DNA from: Scheffersomyces stipitis CBS 6054
Lineage: Eukaryota > Ascomycota > Pichiomycetes > Serinales > Debaryomycetaceae
Direction: 5' to 3'
NCBI RefSeq assembly: GCF_000209165.1
Contig: NC_009044.1
Coordinates: 1,302,001 to 1,366,000 of the forward strand
Length of the DNA stretch: 64,000 nucleotides
The translations under genes were made by a program, and so were the position numbers. Shown here in pieces: positions 59,938 to 64,000 of this stretch. The notes beneath the pieces were generated by a model, which was not told the origin of the DNA, did no database searches, and saw only the letters and a program-made list of their open reading frames with translations. Numbering within the stretch: position 1 is the stretch's first letter; the number at the start of each line of letters is the position of its first letter.

Positions 59938-60861
59938 ATGTTATCGGCATCCATACAGTTATTATCCAGACATAGAAACATTCAACAAACAATTTGTGTC
60001 ACATTTCGAGGATTTTCTAGCTTAGCCCGGAAAAACGGGATATTTAAACACCAGCAATTGCGCATTAACAACTTTTCATACATTACCAGAGCCATGCACA
60101 TTGAGTCTATCCCCATGAGATGGGGTACTGGCGACAACTACGCATATCTTCTAGTCGACACGCCTACAAAGCACGCGTGGTTGATTGACCCAGCTGAACC
60201 GGATGAAGTGGTGAAATATTTCGCCCAAAACGGAACGCAATTTGAGTTGAAGGCTATCGTAAATACTCACCACCACTACGACCACGCTGGAGGCAACAAC
60301 GACTTCCATCGCAAGTATCCTGATTTGCCGGTGATAGCAGGAAAGGATTCTCCAGTTGTTTCGTACACGCCACTGCATCAGGAGGTCATTGATTTAGGAG
60401 ACAACTTGTCGATAACTGCGCTTCACACACCATGCCACACTCAGGATTCCATCTGCTACTACGTGGAAGACACCAGCACCGGAGATCGTGCCGTATTCAC
60501 AGGTGACACGCTTTTCATCTCCGGTTGCGGCCGTTTTTTTGAAGGAACTGGCGAAGAAATGGATAAAGCTTTGAATCATGTGTTGGGTTCGCTTCCAAAG
60601 AACACCCGGGTCTACCCAGGCCACGAGTACACTCGATCCAACGTCAAGTTCTCCAAGACGGTGATTGAAAATGAGGCTATAAAGAAGTTGGAGGCATTTG
60701 CTAAGGAAAACGAGTATACCACAGGAAAGTTTACTATAGGCGATGAGCTTGAGTTCAATCCGTTTATGAGGCTCGCAGATCCAGTAGTTCAGAAGAAGAC
60801 GGGATTTGCAAAGCCAGCTGAGGTCATGACCAAGTTGAGAGAGATGAAGAATAGTTTCTGA
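59938..60861 (+). CDS. GLO2: glyoxalase II, hydroxyacylglutathione hydrolase
   Basis: 307 residues from the ATG at 59938. The first 52 residues are Arg-rich and acid-free (HRNIQQTICVTFRGFSSLARK), a mitochondrial presequence. A second ATG at 60094 (MHIESIPMRWGTGDNYAYL) would give a cytosolic protein of 255 residues. The metallo-beta-lactamase fold has THHHYDHAGG (binuclear metal site), HTPCHTQD and FTGDTLFISGCGRFFEGT. It hydrolyses S-lactoylglutathione to glutathione and lactate, the second step of methylglyoxal detoxification. S. cerevisiae uses two genes, cytosolic GLO2 and mitochondrial GLO4. Confidence 0.94.
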   Translation: MLSASIQLLSRHRNIQQTICVTFRGFSSLARKNGIFKHQQLRINNFSYITRAMHIESIPMRWGTGDNYAYLLVDTPTKHAWLIDPAEPDEVVKYFAQNGTQFELKAIVNTHHHYDHAGGNNDFHRKYPDLPVIAGKDSPVVSYTPLHQEVIDLGDNLSITALHTPCHTQDSICYYVEDTSTGDRAVFTGDTLFISGCGRFFEGTGEEMDKALNHVLGSLPKNTRVYPGHEYTRSNVKFSKTVIENEAIKKLEAFAKENEYTTGKFTIGDELEFNPFMRLADPVVQKKTGFAKPAEVMTKLREMKNSF

Positions 60862-61111
60862 TGAATATATGCTAGTGATATAGATCTTAAGATACCTTTA
60901 ACAGACGTTCTAATAAGGAATCATTGTAAAGAATTCATAGATCTTTGCCTTATCTTGTTAGATATCTAAGTCTTTCAAGCTGAACTAACTTCTCTCGTTT
61001 AGATACAATATCATTATAAAAGAGGCACCTTAAAAAAAGATAAATATCTATTTTTCTTTTATTGATACCTCTCTTTCACATTCATAATTCATCATTCAAT
61101 ATTCATATATC
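60862..61111. other. short convergent intergenic region
   Basis: 250 AT-rich bases between the 3' ends of GLO2 and the phosphatase-like gene, with probable polyadenylation signals (AATAAAA-type, TATATA). Nothing else seen. Confidence 0.5.
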
Positions 61112-62032
61112 TCATATTCTTACAAAATCGGGCTTGCAACCATCATCCACCCACAACTCTGGCTGCCATAACTCAATAAACTCCAAGTCAAACTCAGACT
61201 TGCCCATTGCAAACTGCTCATATTCTTCAAAGATGCCACTCATACTCCAGCCCTGAAGCAATTTGCGCATCAACCCTACAAGAACACCAGTTCTATGTTT
61301 TCCCTTATTAGAATGAATCAACATGGGAAAATTTTGTTTATCTAACATCAACAGAAGAGCAATAGTAAGTGACTCCTGCGCTTGTTGATGCTCATCGGGT
61401 CGATTGAAAGGCTCCTGTGACGCTTCCATCAACAAGTTGTGAAACTTGATGTCTGTTGTAGTTAGCCATTCCTGGTACTGGGCCATGATTTCTGCTGTTC
61501 CATGCTTGTCTTTTTTCTTTTCAGACTTTTCAGACTTTTCAGATTTATCCTTGTTCTTCTTATCCTTCTTTTTCTTTTTCAGATCATGGCCCAAATCACC
61601 TAAGTAGATAATTGTCTTGAGCTTCAATTGTTTGAGAAACGGATAGTTGATTGGCATGGGAAATCCAGACCGATATATCTTGTCTTCCACAAGAGCAAAG
61701 TTCAATGGTGGAACATACTGTGGTTTGTGATAAAACGTCCGGAATGGAATCACATTTCCATTTTCTACATCAATATCGATGTTACCGTTAGAACTGTGAA
61801 CTATATGAGGATCTTTCAACGTTTCGTTACCGAAATAGTCTTCCTTCGTTTTGGTTTCTATTCCAGATTGTCCACGCTGGAGGGGTTCATTTTCTGATGA
61901 AATCTCGTCAGAAGTCGCCACCTTCCTTGAATGATCTAGACCATCATGTAGTATTCGACTTGCTTGAGTTGAGATTGTATGACTATTGCCGTTTAGTGAC
62001 AATTCTGCTGTCTTTGGCGATGACAGAGACAT
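61112..62032 (-). CDS. Siw14/Oca-family phosphatase-like protein lacking the catalytic Cys
   Basis: 306 residues from the first ATG at 62032; the open frame continues upstream only from a TTG. A Ser/Asn-rich N-extension (about 1-110) precedes the atypical dual-specificity phosphatase domain, starting PPLNFALVEDKIYRSGFPMPINYPFL. A Lys-rich insert (about 160-185, KKKKKDKKNKDKSEKSEK) interrupts it. The P-loop reads HSNKGKHRTGVLVG instead of HCxxGxxRTG: residue 241 is Ser (codon TCT, 61310-61312), not Cys. So the enzyme is probably catalytically dead, as some yeast Oca proteins are thought to be. Siw14 itself hydrolyses inositol pyrophosphates. The exact Oca paralogue is not decided. Confidence 0.8.
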   Translation of the reverse strand: MSLSSPKTAELSLNGNSHTISTQASRILHDGLDHSRKVATSDEISSENEPLQRGQSGIETKTKEDYFGNETLKDPHIVHSSNGNIDIDVENGNVIPFRTFYHKPQYVPPLNFALVEDKIYRSGFPMPINYPFLKQLKLKTIIYLGDLGHDLKKKKKDKKNKDKSEKSEKSEKKKDKHGTAEIMAQYQEWLTTTDIKFHNLLMEASQEPFNRPDEHQQAQESLTIALLLMLDKQNFPMLIHSNKGKHRTGVLVGLMRKLLQGWSMSGIFEEYEQFAMGKSEFDLEFIELWQPELWVDDGCKPDFVRI

Positions 62033-62978
62033 ATTTCTTAGTCTGATTCGTGGTTTCTGTTTCGATATTCCAGACACGCGACGGATGCCTTTCAAAGAGG
62101 ATTGTGACGCGGAGACAAAAGTATCGGATTCGGAGTCTACGAATAATACCAAACGCAACCTATGTATAAGTTCCTGGAGAATTAATGTCTGATTATAGAA
62201 AGGGTTGGCAGAAGAGAGTTGAAGTTGGGAAACCTAAATTCGTTCAGTCAGAGCACGTGACAGAATGATACGGTAGCGCTACCGTTCGAAGGAATAAGAG
62301 ATTGGCCACAAGAGGTCCGACCAGAGAACAGCAAGCTGGGATATGAATGAAAGAAGTCAATAAGAAACATGCTGAATGTGGAAATATTCCTTACTGCACT
62401 TCTACATGCTAAATCATGATTTCATTTAATGGGAATTACATGCCCTATTAGTACATAATAGTTTTCGATAAAACTTTTGACATATGTATTTATATTCAAA
62501 TTCAAATTCAACAACTGATCCAGAAGCAACCAACCTGGTACGTGAACTGTTCGTAACACCATATTTATCAACCATATTGCCATCTGCTGTCTTCGGTAGT
62601 GTTTTCGATATTCTCACGTGACGTATTGACGGAAGTAGCCAATCTGCAAAATGGAGTCAACCTGCAGACGTCGCAGGCAAAAAAATTCCACCAAATGAAA
62701 AGAATTTTCAGTAGAGAAAACCGAATCGAATAGTATCCCTTTTGGAAACCGTGCTACAGGACGAATTTTCGAGCAGACAACGAGTGACAGCAAGGTCCAG
62801 CCAGTTTGAGCGAGTTAGGTGTAACATTCTCGCTAATCACAACTAAAATCTGTGTCATTTTGACCGTATTAAACTGAATTTTTCATATAATTTTCAGATT
62901 CTACCATTTGAGTTCAATATAGAAACTCAGAAAATACAGCTAAAACAAGCGAAAGACAGCTAAAACTCTAACATAACA
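62033..62978. promoter_or_regulatory. divergent region, phosphatase-like gene / TIM23
   Basis: 946 bases. It contains CACGTG at 62254-62259, a perfect 16-base palindrome at 62270-62285, and TCACGTGA at 62614-62621, about 360 bases before the TIM23 ATG. The E-boxes fit Cbf1 control of mitochondrial genes. No gene recognised. Confidence 0.5.
62270..62285. promoter_or_regulatory. 16-base perfect palindrome, possible operator
   Basis: ACGGTAGCGCTACCGT is its own reverse complement, 10 bases from a CACGTG E-box. It may bind a dimeric factor; no known consensus recognised. Confidence 0.35.
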
Positions 62979-63611
62979 ATGTCGTGGTTGTTCGGAAGTA
63001 AACCCAAGACCGAAGAACAGAGTCAGTCCGATTTGAAGCAGTCGTTGGGCTTTGATCCTGCGCAAGTTGCAGATGTGTCGCAGATTCTCCAAACTCCAGG
63101 AGTGTTGGACTCGTCCAGATTGCACCCTTTGGCCGGTTTGGATAAGGGAATCGAGTATTTGGACTTGGAAGATGAACAGTTAACCACAGTCGAAGGTGCA
63201 CAGGGTATTATTCCTTCTCGAAGTTGGACTGATGACTTGTGTTACGGTACTGGTGCTGTGTACTTGCTTGGTTTAGGTCTTGGAGGAGCCTACGGTATGC
63301 AAGAGGGTATAAAGAACATTCCTCCTAACTCACCAGGAAAGTTGCAGTTAAACACAGTGTTGAACCACATGACCAAGAGAGGTCCTTATTTGGGTAACTC
63401 TGCAGGTGTTTTAGCATTGACATACAACTTGATCGATTCTTCGCTCGATGCATTGAGAGGAAAGCACGACGACTACAACACAGTCGCTGCTGGAGCTTTG
63501 GCTGGTGCCCTTTTCAGAAGCAGTGCCGGTATCAAGCCTATGGCATACTCCACGGCATTGATGGCTGGTGCGGCCTCTGCCTGGTGTGGAATCAAGCGTT
63601 TGTTACAGTGA
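62979..63611 (+). CDS. TIM23: Tim23, mitochondrial inner-membrane import channel
   Basis: 210 residues. The hydrophilic N-half faces the intermembrane space (SWLFGSKPKTEEQ, LDSSRLHPLAGLDKGIEYLDLE), the C-half has four membrane helices of the Tim17/22/23 family with GAVYLLGLGLGGAYGM, RGPYLGNSAGVLALTYN and AAGALAGALFRSSAG. It forms the presequence translocase channel with Tim17. Size and motifs match S. cerevisiae Tim23 (222). Confidence 0.96.
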   Translation: MSWLFGSKPKTEEQSQSDLKQSLGFDPAQVADVSQILQTPGVLDSSRLHPLAGLDKGIEYLDLEDEQLTTVEGAQGIIPSRSWTDDLCYGTGAVYLLGLGLGGAYGMQEGIKNIPPNSPGKLQLNTVLNHMTKRGPYLGNSAGVLALTYNLIDSSLDALRGKHDDYNTVAAGALAGALFRSSAGIKPMAYSTALMAGAASAWCGIKRLLQ

Positions 63612-64000
63612 TCAGTAATGAGAAAATCATGATATGATGTTAAGCTCTTTCCGTGAGATAAAGAAAGAAAGCAAAGAAAGCAAGACACGGCATTCATCTT
63701 ATAGAGACAACGAGTCGTACATACTCCTGGAATGTCTGGTCCCCAGACTTGTATATAATCTAATGATAATTAGTCCCGAAGAAGAGTGTAGGAAATGGAG
63801 AGGGTAGTTCTGAATGGAATAGTATGGTATAAAATATGGGATGATATATTATCGAAGAAGAGAATTTAGAGGAGTAGAATGTTGGAACTTAGCGTACAGT
63901 TGCAGAATATAGCATAATGGAGTATGATAGAGTCCGGGAAGACCACATAATATTATAGACATTGTAATCTACAACATGGTGAATTGAAAAGTTCTTTCAT
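63612..64000. other. intergenic right edge of window
   Basis: 389 bases, purine-rich on the plus strand, with no gene seen before the window ends. Confidence 0.5.

Overview
The window is nuclear DNA from an ascomycete yeast of the CTG clade (Saccharomycotina, Debaryomycetaceae-like; Scheffersomyces stipitis or a close relative is my best guess). The evidence is compact, mostly intronless genes on both strands, yeast-type proteins throughout, GPI wall proteins of the Candida type, one intron with yeast splice signals (GTAAGT, TACTAAC, CAG), and a CTG codon in MED18 at a position where I recall serine in the S. cerevisiae protein. The species is inference; the lineage is fairly secure.

Left part (1-13.7 kb), gene-poor. 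A tRNA-Val(AAC)/tRNA-Gly(GCC) pair looks co-transcribed and abuts a possible solo LTR. Two related GPI-anchored cell-wall protein genes follow, then about 5 kb without an intact gene that carries weak traces of a degenerate Ty1/copia polyprotein on the minus strand. ANP1 (Golgi mannosyltransferase) closes this part.

Centre (13.7-30.4 kb): SMC2 (condensin) diverges from DSS1 (mitochondrial exoribonuclease). Next come a Dal5-type permease with GATA boxes in its promoter, a ZIP zinc transporter, a YNG1-like PHD protein with many AT-hook-like repeats, UTP15, a candidate 35-residue membrane micropeptide gene, and RPL3. A large low-complexity AT-hook protein (31.2-33.7 kb) has a 4-kb gene-free upstream region. 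ERG24 follows, with a sterol-response element in its promoter.

Right part (39.4-64 kb): VOA1, VMA21 (with intron), MED18, GTF1 and NOP7 form a block whose S. cerevisiae orthologues are also neighbours (YGR102-YGR106). VOA1 and VMA21 both act in ER assembly of the V-ATPase and both end in dilysine retrieval signals. Two unrecognised, tightly divergent genes follow. TAZ1, a mitochondrial PPR-like protein, KAR3 and RRP15 form a second ancient block (YPR140-YPR143). The window ends with an MFS transporter, SGT1, GLO2 with two plausible starts, a Siw14/Oca-family pseudophosphatase and TIM23. NOP7, UTP15 and RRP15 carry PAC and/or RRPE ribosome-biogenesis promoter motifs.

No CRISPR array, prokaryotic operon or intact mobile element is present. 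The least expected items are the dicistronic tRNA unit, the copia relic, the micropeptide candidate, the Cys-to-Ser phosphatase and a hairpin-dense stretch near 35.2-35.4 kb.
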